A DNA stretch of 64,000 bases from Sesamum alatum. Taxonomy: Eukaryota > Streptophyta > Magnoliopsida > Lamiales > Pedaliaceae. The DNA lies in NCBI GenBank assembly GCA_034509735.1, contig JACGWO010000005.1, positions 29,852,479 through 29,916,478 on the forward strand, given 5' to 3'. This document shows, piece by piece, positions 9,921 through 21,164 of this stretch; positions within the stretch are counted from its first letter, which is position 1, and each line of letters begins with the position of its first letter. The notes below the pieces were generated by a model, which was given only the letters and a program-made list of their open reading frames with translations, was not told where the DNA came from and did not search any database. The position numbers were made by a program, and so were the translations under genes.

Positions 9921-11402
9921 TTGAGGTTAATATGGTCACTAGCTCTGCCTCTTGGGTATTAGATACCGGTTGTGGGAGCTCACATTTGCAGCGACTTGCA
10001 GATGTTGAAAAGAAGCAGAAGGTTGAGTGGTGGTGAAATAGTCCTAAAGCTTGGAAATGGCAAGGCCATCTCGGCAGAAGCAATAGGATCCGCCACCTTA
10101 ATAGTTTGTCATCGTATTAGTATAGAATTAGAGCAAGTTTATTATGTACCTAGCATGATTAGAAAAACTATTTCCATTCCATTATTAGACAATAGTGGTT
10201 ATGAGTTTTCAATGAATAAATATTACTTTTATTTAATAAAGGGTGGATTTACTCATCTGCTTGGTAAGCTTAATAACGGTCTCTATATCTTACAACAAAC
10301 AAATTTCTTCATGAATGCTCAGCACAAAGGTAAAGTAGATAATGACGGGAACGCATGACTGTGGCATGCAAGGCTAGGTCATACCTCCCAAGAAAGGATG
10401 AAGAAATTGGTAGACTCAAAGAACCTAGAGGTTGGGGATTTGAGTGATCTACCAACTTGTGAATCCTGCCTTAAAGGGAAATGACCAAGAAGCCCTTTAT
10501 AGGATAAAACAGGCTTACCACAGGTCTGTCAGACTTGGTCCATACAGATGTGTGTGGACCACTAAGGATGCAAGCCCGATGTGGGTTCTCCTACTTCATA
10601 ACCTTCACCGATGATCATTCACGGTATGGTTATGTTTACCTAATGAGGTACAGGTCTGAAGCTTTTGACAGGTTTAAAAAATTCAGATTTGAACTTGAGA
10701 ACCAAACCGGCTGCAAAATTAAAGTCCTGCGGTCAAACCGAGGCAAAGAACACCTTAGGACCAAATTCCTTAATTATCTCAAAGAAAACGATATAGTCTC
10801 TGAACGGACACATCCCGGGACACCGCAACTAAATGACGTCTCTGAAAAGAGGAATCAAACCTTGTTAGACATGGTCCGATCCATGATGAGTTTTACCGAA
10901 TTGCCCATGTCTTTTTGGGGCTACGCTCTGGAAACCGCAACCAAGTTGTTAAACTTAGCACCGACCAGTGTAGTGAACCAAACACCATATGAGATATGGC
11001 ACGGCAAGCCTGCATCCTACAACTACTTGAAAGTGTGGGGTACCCTTGCATACGTCAAGAGGTTAGTGAGAGACAAGCTAGAATCGAAGTCTAGTTTGTG
11101 CAGGTTCGTTGGATACCCTAAAGAAACTACAGGTTATTATTTTCTATGAACCCTTGGAACAGAAGGTGTTCATTTGAAGGAACGCAGTCTGATTTCGAGT
11201 AGGCGTCCAACATGATGACCTGATCCTTGAGGAGTCAAGTGAGACAAATCAGTCATCGATTCCAGAAGCTGCGGATACCTTACCGAGAGGTTTTAGGATA
11301 GATACCCAACAATTTGAGCGATCTCGCGAGATTTAGCATGCCAGGCATGTCGAACAACCTCAGGAGGAGCCAGCCACGGTACCTGAACCGCTAGCTCCTG
11401 TT
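9921..11402 (+). pseudogene. Copia-I protease and integrase
   Basis: Protease is marked by the aspartic motif LDTGCG near 9960. GAG-pre-integrase (KLGNGKAISAEAIGSATL, VYYVPSMIRK) and the zinc-binding region (WHARLGH..CESC) follow, with a TGA near 10357 and frameshifts near 10480. The integrase core runs from LVHTDVCGP to NDVSEKRNQTLLD (10535-11149). Of the DDE triad the second aspartate is replaced by asparagine (RSNRGKE for the usual RSDRGGE), so the catalytic site is lost as well as the frame. Bases 11150-11402 are a degenerate linker to RT. Confidence 0.85.
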
Positions 11403-12635
11403 TTGTCTGCGCCCACAATCACCACTAATGTTCCCGTCCTACATAGGTCAGCTAAAGTGCATCGCCCTCCAGTGAGGTATGGCTTTCTAAGCGTGACTAG
11501 TCAATTGGACAAGGATCCCAAGATATACGGGGACGCGATGTGTGACATCGACTCGGGAAAATGGCTTGAGGCCATGAAAGCCGAAATGGACTCCGTGAGC
11601 GAGAACCAAGTTTGGACACTTGTAGACCCACCCAAAGGCATTAAACCAGTCGGGTGTAAATGGGTCTATAAGCGTAAACTTAGCGTTGATGGAGAAGTTA
11701 TGACCTTCAAAGCTAGGCTAGTGGCAAAACGGTACACTCAACGACCCGGGGTTGACTTTGAGGATACCTATTCACCAATGGCCATGGCTAAGTCCATTCG
11801 TATCCTACTTGAAATAGCAGCATGGTATGAGTATGAAATATGGTAGATGGACGTGAAAACGGCATTTCTCAATGGCTTCGTTGAGGGAGAGATCTACATG
11901 GATCAGCCGGAAGGATTCACGGTTGCTGGAGAAGAGCAGAAAGTCTGCCGTTTCCAAAAGTCCATCTATGGCCTCAAACAAGCGTCCCGTAGTTGGAACA
12001 TGCGCTTTGATGAAGTGATACGAGGTTATGATTTCATCAAGAATGAATCCGACCCTTGTGTTTACAAGAAAGTCAGTGGGAGCTCCGTAGTGTTCCTAGT
12101 GCTTTATGTAGACGACATTCTACTCATAGGTAATGATGTTAGAATGTTGAGTAACACAAAATCATGGTTATCTACTCAATTTTTCATAAAGGATTTGGGT
12201 GAAGCCTCCTACATTCTAGGCATCCAGATCGTCAGGGACATATCTAAGAAAATGTTCGGACTGACCCAAAACTCGTATATGGAGAAAATCCTGAAAAGGT
12301 TTCACATGGATAACTCCAAACGAGGTTTCCTTCCCATGAGGCATGGGATCAAGTTGTCCAAGGAACAGTCTCCTAAGACTGATGAGGAACTTAAAATGAT
12401 GAAGAGCATCCCCTATGCTTCTGCCGTAGGCAGCATCCAATATGTCGTCCACTGCACGCGACCTGACATCACTTATGCCTTAAGTGTAACGAGCAGATAT
12501 CAGTCCTGTGCAAGCGAGGTACATTGGAATTCGGTCAAGAACATCCTTAAGTACTTGAGGAGGACTAAGGAAATGTTCTTGGTCTATGGCAATGGAGAGT
12601 TAATCCTGGAAGGCTTCAGCGATGCAAGCTTCTAA
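11403..12635 (+). pseudogene. Copia-I reverse transcriptase
   Basis: Two abutting frames separated by one TAG at 11844 ([16 protein letters not shown]) cover the whole [62 protein letters not shown] and catalytic LYVDDILLIG (about 12103-12120) with both aspartates kept. It is the best preserved domain of this copy. It ends at FSDASF followed by TAA, entering RNase H. Confidence 0.9.
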
Positions 12636-13090
12636 GAGGATGACGATGATGCCAAGTCTCAGTCGGGTTATGTACTCAGGCTCAACTGTGGTGTGGTGGC
12701 ATGGAAAGTTCCAAGCAAGCAACCACGATGGATTCCACCACTGAGGCCGAATACATAGCAGTTTCAGAAGCTGCCAAAGAAGCGGTTTGGATGAGAAACT
12801 ACATCCAAGAGTTGGGTGTGGTGCTTAGTATTGCCGAGCCCGTGGTTATCTTCTGTGATAACAACGAAGCGATATCGCAAGCAAAGGAACCAAGATCCCA
12901 TAACCAATCGAAGCACATTCTTAGATGCTACCACCTTTTGAGGGAAATGGTATGAAGAGGTGACGTCCGAATGGACCGAGTCAGCTTAGCAGACAACATA
13001 GCAGATCCATTGACAAAGCCTATGTCACAAACTGCTTATACGAAACATCTTGAGAAGATGGGGATGAGGCATATGGGCGATTGGCTTTAG
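12636..13090 (+). pseudogene. Copia-I RNase H
   Basis: Motifs SQSGYVLRLNCGVVAWK, TTEAEYIAVSEAAKEAVWM, FCDNNEAISQAKEPRSH and ADNIADPLTKPMS appear in order, ending with GDWL and TAG at 13088-13090. There is a frameshift near 12707 and a TGA near 12953. RNase H removes the RNA template and trims the PPT primer. Confidence 0.85.
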
Positions 13091-13104
13091 GTCAAGTGGG
13101 AGAT
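13091..13104 (+). other. Copia-I polypurine tract
   Basis: GTCAAGTGGGAGAT directly precedes the LTR start TGTTAG. The same purine-rich tract, reversed, abuts the 3' LTRs of Copia-II (37888-37902) and Copia-III (52804-52818). It primes plus-strand DNA synthesis. Confidence 0.8.
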
Positions 13105-15085
13105 TGTTAGAATAGGTGACCGTGAAACCAATCTAATTGCGCTAAATGTAACCTGTGTCTGAACAATTTCAGAGTTTTAATAAATTATAATGAATAAGAA
13201 AGTGATATTCATTTGGCTTATACTTTGTCTGTGTTCACTTTACTGTTTTATTATAACTGTTCACTGCACAAGAAAAGGCCACAAACTGAAATCACATTCC
13301 GGAAAACTGGAACTACGCATTGGATGGAAGGTTCATGAAATCAATTTCACCGGATCAGTCTGAAATACTCAGAGTCAAGGAATCTCGAGATAGGGCATCG
13401 AGAATCCATTTGAGACTTGAACTAAGCATTTGCAGTCGTGTTTCATCAACAAGTGATGAGGCTCGTCCATGCAGTGTTAGTGGGTCAGCTAGCCAGGTGG
13501 CTGCTGACTGAAGTGACTCGGGGGAACCGTCATATGGAAAACCTCGAGTAGGGTCAGTCAGGTATGACCTGTGTTTCCGGTTCCAACAGTACAAGTTGAT
13601 CCTTGGACTTGAGGGATTGCTGAGTTCACCTGCACACTGTGCCTGTATCTTAGGTATGGCGAGAGGCTGCCAAGTCGTAGTTACTGAGTAGTCATAAACC
13701 CTATCTAGTATAGTCAAGATGTGTAGCGTGATAGCAGATCCCGAGAGAGGATCCATCTCCTATTAGAAGGCTGACAGTGATATCTCACCTTACTCTGAGA
13801 CTCGTCCCTTATAAATCTATGGTCACAGTATTTGAACAAAAGGGTAGGACCCCTGTGACGTTTTGTATGGACGAGGTAAAGCTTAGGTCTAAGATGGGCA
13901 TCTACATTTCCATGCCCTAGACCCTAAGTGGTGAGATTGCAGATGGAAGGATAAAAGTATTGTAGAGCCTAAATGTTTACAAATTCACCTAGTCTCTAGT
14001 GTCATGGACCATTGCTAGACGGCCACCCATGTAACAGACGAATTCCTGTCATAGGATGGTTGGAAATTCAACCAAGTCTAGCTGAGAGTGAACCTAAAGA
14101 GTCACACATAATCCGCACACATAAAGCATTTAATTTAGAATTAAATTTGGAGAGGTAGAGCGATTAAATTGGATTTAATCGGCTTTTTTTCTTGGGATGT
14201 TGATTCCTTCAATTAGATTGAAGGGAATTAACTAAATAAATAAATTAAATTTATTAGAATAAATTATGTGGGCTTAAAATAAATATTATTATTTATCTCC
14301 CCATGGATTATTTAAATAGAATTTAAATATTACATGAAATAAATGGATGGTTGAGATTAAAGAGGAGAGATGGATGGCTAGGATTAGTTTGACCAATCTA
14401 AAGCCTAGTTTGACTAGGACTTTCACTACGTCAAAATCCTAGTCAAATTAAAGTTCTAAAGATGGAGTTTGAAGAGGAATAGGATTCCTCCTCTATAAAT
14501 ACTCCTAGAGTTTCACTTTAGAAGGACGATGAGAATTCAAGAAACACACACACACACACACACCTCTCATCCTCTCTCTCTCTTACTCGGCCACTCCCCC
14601 CATTTCCCAAGAATTATTTTGGTTCTTTTGTTTCATACAATTGAACCTAAGGAGGATTGATCATGTTAATTCATAACGTTTGGTCGATCCATCCTCTCTA
14701 AATTATATACACTTGATTTTTTGCTAGCACGGGGATCCAGATACGTGGGCAGATTGCGTGTTCGATTTTGGAGGTCTCAATTTGAGATCTTGGTGCAAAA
14801 TGGGGAACAACGCAAGTAGCGGTTTGAAGACAAAACGACAACAGGGTAGGTTACTACGTTTTGGTATTTTCGGTTTCTATATCCCTATAGCCTCCATGAT
14901 TTGTATGTTCTTTATTTTAGTCATGAGATATACCGAATGCCCGGAGGTTCAAGGGAACACCCCTTGAACGTGTAGTTTTAATTCATGTTTGAGCATGCTT
15001 TAAATTTTATAAATTCCTTTTTTATGTCACGCTTCCTCATTCGTGCTCCTCGCGGGACGGTCCACACGCCTACCATAGGCTTTCA
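13105..15085 (+). repeat. Copia-I 3' LTR
   Basis: 1,981 bases from TGTTAGAATAGGTGACC to GGCTTTCA. The ends match those of the Copia-II LTR (35896-37887, reverse). Inside are a TATA box at 14494-14502 and a short CA repeat (about 14545-14563) just downstream, in the expected R region. The following five bases are GACAA; no matching duplication exists at the left, where the element is truncated. Confidence 0.85.
14494..14502 (+). promoter_or_regulatory. TATA box in the Copia-I LTR
   Basis: TATAAATAC about 50 bases upstream of a CA/CT-rich start region. The same box occurs on minus in the Copia-III LTRs at 51045-51053 and 58917-58925, supporting it as the family promoter. Confidence 0.55.
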
Positions 15086-15276
15086 GACAAGTCTGACCAA
15101 GGCACTTGTAACCTTAGACGATTGTCATGCTTCCCTTAGCAAGGAAGAAAGCTTGCCTGGGACCAACTGGGAAGGAAGAAAGGTTAAACCCCCTCGCTCC
15201 CTCAAAAGGCTCCTACTCAGAGTGGGAATGGTTGTGAACCCTCCCCCTCAGAGTGAGGAGGGGGGGCGGGATTGAT
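15086..15276 (+). mobile_element. 3' internal end and PPT of a gypsy element (G3)
   Basis: Non-coding sequence ending in a long purine run (GAGTGAGGAGGGGGGGCGGG) that meets an LTR start at 15277. This is the usual 3' PPT-LTR arrangement. The rest of G3 is not found left of Copia-I. Confidence 0.6.
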
Positions 15277-15945
15277 TGATATGTACTAAAATGGTTGACC
15301 CAAAAACAAGGCCCAAGGAGGTTCCTATGAGCCCATGGAGAAATTTCGAAGCCCCACATTCTCGAAGGAGGACCAAAAAGGGCACCGACCTAGTCCAAGG
15401 AAGGACCAGTAAGGCCTCTCCCCAGCGAAGAAGAGGCTAAACCCAAGCAAAGGATGGAGCTAAACCAAGGAGGCCCAGGGCAGAAGCCCGAGCTCATCAA
15501 GAAGTTCGGATAAGGGTAGCCCCGGCCTTATCATTATCTGTGCAAGATCCCTCCAACTGCTCTCCCACTTCCAAGGAGTCCAGAGGCTACAGAAGGCTAG
15601 GGAGGCTGGTACTTGGCCCTCCCAGAGTCCAGTTCAACGAAGAGTCCTTCCCAGCCATGGCTCTTTCCCTATAATTACCGACCGACTCAGCTGGCACAAG
15701 TAACATTTCTTAGTATTCTAACACACGAATTTATGCTCTCAACTCGCACCAAATTCATTGTATGCTCATTGTTCATGAAATCTCACCATTTCATTACTTT
15801 ATTCAAATTTATTCTTCTATAACTGCTTATTGACTTGAGCGTCGGAGTGCTAATGCTTTTTTTTGCAGGTCCCCTTTTCATAGCTTGTAGAAATTTAAGA
15901 TCCACTCCACTCAAGCCCAAGAATGAGCTCTTTTAGCTCGCATCA
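15277..15945 (+). repeat. Gypsy G3 3' LTR
   Basis: 669 bases from TGATATGTAC to CTCGCATCA. It matches, in reverse, the solo LTR at 17459-18128 and the G2 LTR at 22150-22938: shared landmarks are CTTGAGCGTCGGAGTGCTAA, the pyrimidine/GCAGG block and AGCTCTTTT before the end. The bases on the two sides (TTGAT, CACAG) do not match, as expected for one LTR of a broken element. Confidence 0.75.
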
Positions 15946-17458
15946 CACAGTCTAGCCATCCTTTGTGACATGGGTGTGTTCTCCAAATGAGCATATTCTG
16001 CATTCAAACCAAAAGTTACACGTCAAGAACGTGTTGTGTAACATGATTGCGTTCTTCAATGCAAGACACGCCTTGGATGTGTTCCACCACTAAGGCAATG
16101 TTTTTGTCCCAGGGTTACGTTTTTACCAAAGTTCTTCTCCAATCATGGTTTTATAAACTTTTCAAGTATTTAAAGGACGAATTCTGACATTTCTAAGGGA
16201 GAAAAAATATTTTAGCTGAAAGGGTTCATTTTATTACATCACATACATTATTTTCTTCAATAAGTTCACCCTATGTGTCCTAGCCTTTTCATTATCTATC
16301 TACAAACACAACTACACAAGCTTGCACAAAAATATATATCTTCATAAATTTTTGTGCTTTTTGGAGTTTTTATACACCATTCTTCAAATTTCTCACCTTC
16401 CACAATAGGCTAAGACTTTTTCCATCCAAAAAGAGATGTAATTTGATAATTATACAAACTTAATATAACTAAAGTGAGAAAAACAAAATTAAGTTGACTA
16501 CTTTACCCTCAATTATAATATGGTCAGAGGGACCAATTTGAAACCAAAACAAAATTTTATGGATGCTAACGTCAATAAATGAACTTGAACGACTACAATG
16601 ATTCTAAACAAAAAATTAATGGATAAACTGTAATATTTGATTTTATCAAAGAAGAAAATATTTGGTAATTCTAATTCATCTGAACTACCTGGAAGATGAA
16701 TAATATAGCTAACTAAAAGATAAATATGACACCCTTAATTTTCTAGGAGAGATCTTAAAGATTTATAAAAAATAATTTACTAGGGCACTGTAAAATTTAA
16801 AATGAATAGAATATGAGTAGCATATAAATTAATACTAATTAAAACTTCAACAAATAAAAATATAATATAGAATAAATATAAAAAAAAATCCTCAATTTTA
16901 TTAAACTAAAAGTGTTGTCGAGTAATTGATTTTATTTTAATATTAATATTAGATAATTATTTTTGAATTGTACTTTTTTTCCATGATATGTTGGATGTAA
17001 AACAATAACATGATCAATTTTAGGGTAAACGCTACATTTGGTCCCTTAAGAATTATTTTAGCCCCTTAAGTTCATTTCAAGATTTTAGCATCCCTAAACT
17101 TTAGTATTTGTCACAGTTTGCTCCCTCTGACAATTTTTTGGGCGAAAATGTATCTAATTTTGACTTTTTGGAGGGTAAAATAGTCCATTTAAGTTTGATT
17201 TTCTCACTTTAGCCCCTTATGTTTGTAAAATTGTCAAATTAGTCCTTTTTTTAGGCAAGAAACCTTTTATTTCGTATATATTTTTGTATGCTAAATATGA
17301 TGTAATTATCTTGTGTGAATAATGAAAATTTTGAACTCTTGTAAACATAATAATAACATATTGCGTAACTTAAAATAAAATGGTCTCTTTTTTTTTTTTT
17401 GTAATTTCAGAAGTTACAAAAGAAATTAAAATTATGAATAAAGTTTATAAAACTTATC
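15946..17458. other. AT-rich spacer with repeat-like noncoding block
   Basis: No coding frame is supported. Bases 17020-17255 contain a block of the TTTGGTCCCTTAAG / TTTAGCCCCTTA / GTTTGCTCCCT type. Similar phrases occur near 18155, 25450-25640 and 62865, so this is probably the end of a non-autonomous transposon, but no inverted partner was found. Confidence 0.4.
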
Positions 17459-18128
17459 TGATGTAAGCAAAAAGAGCTCAATCAAAGTTTTCTTCTTGGA
17501 CTTGAATGGAGTGGGCTTCAGTTTCTGCAAGTCGGGAAAGGAGACTTGCAAAAAGAGCGTAAGCACTCTGATGCTCAAGTCAGTATGCAGTTACGAAAAA
17601 TTAGCTTGAATGAAGTAAACAAATAATGAGAACTCGTCAAAAGTGAGCATTAAATGTGCTTAGTGTAAATTGAGAGAAGAATTCGAGAGGTTAGAGAGTA
17701 AGAAAAGATTCTTGAGCTTGAGAGGGTAGAAAATTCGTCCTCCCTTACAAGCCAGGGGCTGCTATTTATAAAGGCGGATCCTTGAAGAGGAGGACCTCGT
17801 GCTGGTTGGACTCTCGGAAGGTTACCAGACGTCCCTCCCAGAGTCCAGCGGGTCATGACCTCCTAAAATTCAGGAGGTGGTTGCGAGATCCTTGTTCGGA
17901 TAAGGATATGGCTGGATAACCTTATCCTTCCTTCGTGGCCAGGTCAGACCCCCTTCTGTGGGTCTCCTTTTTGCGGGCCTTCATTCCTTGTGCCTTCCTT
18001 CTGTGAGCCTTCTAATTGGGCTCCCTTGGGGGGTACTTTGAGCATTGTGTTACTTTGGGCTCGTGCAATCTATTTCTTTCTTTTGGGCCATTAGGGCCTC
18101 TTTGGGCCAGTCATTTTTATGTACATCA
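17459..18128 (-). mobile_element. Gypsy solo LTR with target duplication TTATC
   Basis: 670 bases bounded by TGATGT and ACATCA, flanked on both sides by TTATC (17454-17458 and 18129-18133). In reverse it matches the G3 and G2 LTRs. Intact duplication with a single LTR shows that unequal recombination between two LTRs removed the interior. Confidence 0.85.
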
Positions 18129-18649
18129 TTATCTAATTTGAAAATATAACAAAAAATGGGTAATTTCACTTTTGGTAACCTAACTATACCACTAATCCAG
18201 TTTTGGTACCCCATGTTTCGGACTCATCAGAATTGGTACCTAACGTTTTTATTTTTCATAATTGTTGCTACTTGTTGATAGTTTGACCGTTAAAACTAAC
18301 GGTCAACCCCAATTTGGAGAAAAAAAGAGGATGGATTTTCTCAATAAAAGGGCACGTTTGGTTGCCTTAATATTCACTATACAAGAAAGAGTTGAGAGAG
18401 TGTAATTCAAGGAATTTTTGCAAAAAATGAGATAAATGAGGAGAAATGAATTTCCTTCTTTCTCATATTTGAGTGAGAATGTTTACATGGAAAAAATGTA
18501 TTGTTAGTGTGGAAGCAAGCTACCAGTGAAGACTTCTTGGACCAAAATAAATCCGGGATTTAATGTTTAAATTGAAATTTCTTATAAAGAATTGAAATAT
18601 AAGGGGCTTTGAGACTATTAATTTTTTCAATATTAGATTTTTATATATT
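18129..18649. other. Spacer
   Basis: The first part (18155-18320) repeats phrases such as AATTTCACTTTTGGTAACC and TTTTGGTACCCC and the pair TTGACCGTTAAAACTAACGGTCAA, which folds into a hairpin. This is typical of a noncoding transposon end. No gene is seen. Confidence 0.4.
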
Positions 18650-19424
18650 TGATGGCCCCCTGAATCTTCCTTAGACCTAAGCCCAGCAAGCCTACTGGAG
18701 GAACAACCTAAACGGGCCATCAGTAGGACGACCTACCAGCGAGAAGGTGAAAGCCCATAGTCTTACCTACTGATTTTACTGAACTGGCAGGCCCAAGAAG
18801 CAAGCCCGTTCTAGAGGGACACATCATGGTACGGCTGGACGGACACATCCTATGACTTGCCAACACATTAATACATGTCACCCTAAAATATTTCTAGCTA
18901 GATCCTAGTGGATTGACGACAAATCAGCTGGGAAGTTGAGTGTACTAGATTCCTGGATTTTTAGGCAGACCTGGCAAGACTTGGTCACCTGGCGTATCTC
19001 AGTCATATCCAGTCCAAACTGCACGTGGATTTCTGGGGAGTTAGCCGACTCAAAGGGCTTTTGAATGGCATAGGACTCTCTTCAACCAAACTCCAATTTC
19101 TACTCTGTACAAGCCTATAAATAGAGGTCTTATGCAGTCATTTGGTAATATCTACTCCTTTCTGCAACTTCTACACTTTTACTCTCATTCACTCTCAGTT
19201 CTAAGGCTATTTTTGAGCCCACTTTTCATATATCACATGAATTATTATATCTCACACTCGAATCTTACCATTATTCTCACTTGTTTTCAAGTTTGCTTTC
19301 ATTCGTATACTTTACTTACTTAAGCATTGGAGTGCTAATGCTTCCTTGCAGGTTAGTCTCCCAAATCTTGGAATTTTTGTGAAGGTCCCTCAATTTTTGT
19401 GGTGCAGCTGAATTTCAGTACCCA
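18650..19424 (+). repeat. Gypsy G1 5' LTR
   Basis: 775 bases from TGATGGCCC to AGTACCCA, directly followed by a PBS. Near the end it carries TTAAGCATTGGAGTGCTAATG and GCAGG, a block shared with the G2/G3 LTR family, so G1 is a relative rather than the same subfamily. A TATA-like CTATAAATAG lies at about 19112-19121. Confidence 0.75.
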
Positions 19425-19427
19425 TTA

Positions 19428-19444
19428 TTGGCGCCGTCTATGGG
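19428..19444 (+). other. Gypsy G1 primer-binding site
   Basis: TTGGCGCCGTCTATGGG lies three bases after the LTR. This TGGCGCCGTCTG-type site is usual for plant Tat/Ogre-like Ty3/gypsy elements. Confidence 0.75.
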
Positions 19445-19467
19445 AACTTGAGTTCAAGATGTGAGAA

Positions 19468-20180
19468 ATGGTTGATTTCCATGAAATCGGATCTTTCGCT
19501 GCAGCAGTATTGGACGTTTCGCCTCAGACTGTTGGCATGCTTATCACCTTGATAGGTGATCCTACTCCAACTGGAGACCTCCCAGACACTGTCGCTGACT
19601 ATCCCGCTCTAGTTGGTGCTTTCTCTGTGGCTGCTGGTGCCCTCTGCTGCAACCGGTGCTTTCCTAGCCCCTGTTGTCTCTGTTCTAGCTGGTGCCACCC
19701 CAGCTATCATTGGTGACGCCCAAGCTTCGGCGGTCCGTCCCACCACAGCTCCCATCATTCTGGACTCGCTCCTTTACGAACATTTTCGATAATTAATCGT
19801 GAAGACTATCTACTCCACCTTCTATGGCTCCCAAGCCAGCGAGGCAGGGCCATCTGCCTAAAGGGAACACGGAGAAAGCCCCGGAAGCCAACCCATGGAT
19901 GAGCAGGCCCCCGCTGGGCGGCAGCAGCAGGACAGGACCCTCTCTACGGGCTTCGCTAATAAAAAAACAACCTTCTGAAATGTGGCAAGCCCTCAGGAAA
20001 GAAGTGATTGAGCCTCGTCAGTAGTTAACCAATGATATCTTACCTGCAGACAAGGGCATCCTATTTAGTGAAAGTATTATGGCTGAAGAACTCCCCGCTT
20101 ATTTTTGGGCCCTTGCCTACCGTCCCGCCTACAACGATACTTCTGACCTAGTGGAGCACGTCCGCATGTTTGAAAACGCA
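19468..20180 (+). pseudogene. Gypsy G1 gag remnant
   Basis: A leader-gag region with several broken frames. The only recognisable gag is MAEELPAYFWALAYRPAYND..LVEHVRMFENA (20079-about 20180), matching the start of a plant Retrotrans_gag domain (compare G2, SIAEYDGTTDPQEHLSRFENA). The rest of gag, the zinc knuckle and the protease are deleted: this frame continues directly into RT at 20181. Confidence 0.65.
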
Positions 20181-21148
20181 GATGTCTTCGCATGGACAAC
20201 TCATGATCTGGTAGGCATTGATCCCAGCATTATGATACATAGTCTAAACCTAGACCCAGCTTACCCCCCGGTCAAGCAGAAAAAAAAGGCAATTCGGACC
20301 AGAGAATGACAAAATTATCCATGATGAGGTAAGTAAGCTGTTGTCCGCAGGACATATTAGGGAAATCCAATTTTCGGAATGGTTGTCCAACGTGGTATTG
20401 GTGCCCAATCCAGGTAATAAGTGGTGTATGTGCATTGATTTTTGGATGTCAACAAAGCATGTCCAAAGGACTTTTACCCCTTACCCTGTATCGACCAGCT
20501 GGTGGAGTCCACCTCTGGTCATGAATTATTAAGGTTAATGGATGCATCGCAGGGTTATCACAAAATCATGCTTAACCCGGATGACCAAAAGAGAGTTAGC
20601 TTCATAACATCATATGGGACCTACTGTTATATCGTTATGCCTTTCTTGCTGAAAAATGCAGGTGCCACGTACCAGCGGCTCGTGGATCGTATGTTCCAAG
20701 AACAACTTAGGCATAACATAGAGGTGTATGCCGATGACATGTTGGTGAAGAGCCAGCAAGCAGACCAGCACATCAAGGACCTAACCGAGGCATTCGGGGT
20801 TCGTAGTGGTAAGTTCCTCGGTTACATGGTGACCAAGAGAGGGATCGAGGTCAATCCCGCTATGATTCGGGCTATCCACGAGATGAAACCTCCGACCAAC
20901 CTCAATGAAGTACAAAAGCTAGCAGGTCATATAGCTGCTCTCAGCAGATTTGTCTCCCGCTCAGCGAAGCACAACCTACCGTTCTTCAAGGCTCTCAGGA
21001 AAGCCAAGAACTTTGCATGGGACGAGGAATGCGAACGAGCTTCCAAGGATCTAAAGGCCTATCTAGTAGAACTATCATTGCTCACCAAGCCAGCCTCCGA
21101 CGAGCAACTATATCTATACCTAGCAGTGAGACAACACGCGGTTAGTTC
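20181..21148 (+). pseudogene. Gypsy G1 reverse transcriptase / RNase H fragment
   Basis: RT starts at DVFAWTTHDLVGIDPS, joined in frame to gag. A frameshift near 20308 and another near 20440 precede the main frame (20442): NKACPKDFYPLPCIDQLVE, LMDASQGYHKI, MPFLLKNAGATYQRLVD and the catalytic VYADDMLVKS with both aspartates. About 20 residues are missing after DLTEAF, where GVRSGKFLGYMVTKRGIEVNP resumes. The RT/RNase H connection (AWDEECERASKDLKAYL..) is present; RNase H breaks off at LYLAVRQHAVSS. Integrase is absent. The pattern is Tat/Ogre-like. Confidence 0.85.
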
Positions 21149-21164
21149 CTGTGTAGCCGCCCAT

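Larger units (their letters stand above)
8104..15085 (+). mobile_element. Copia-I, 5'-truncated Ty1/copia retrotransposon
   Basis: Order on plus: untranslated leader (to 9048), gag, protease, integrase, RT, RNase H (to 13090), polypurine tract and 3' LTR (13105-15085). It belongs to the same family as Copia-II and Copia-III, sharing leader, proteins, PPT and LTR ends (TGTTAGAATAGGTGACC..CTTTCA). The 5' LTR and PBS are missing; the element starts inside its leader against C2. Coding is interrupted in every domain, so it is dead. Confidence 0.85.
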
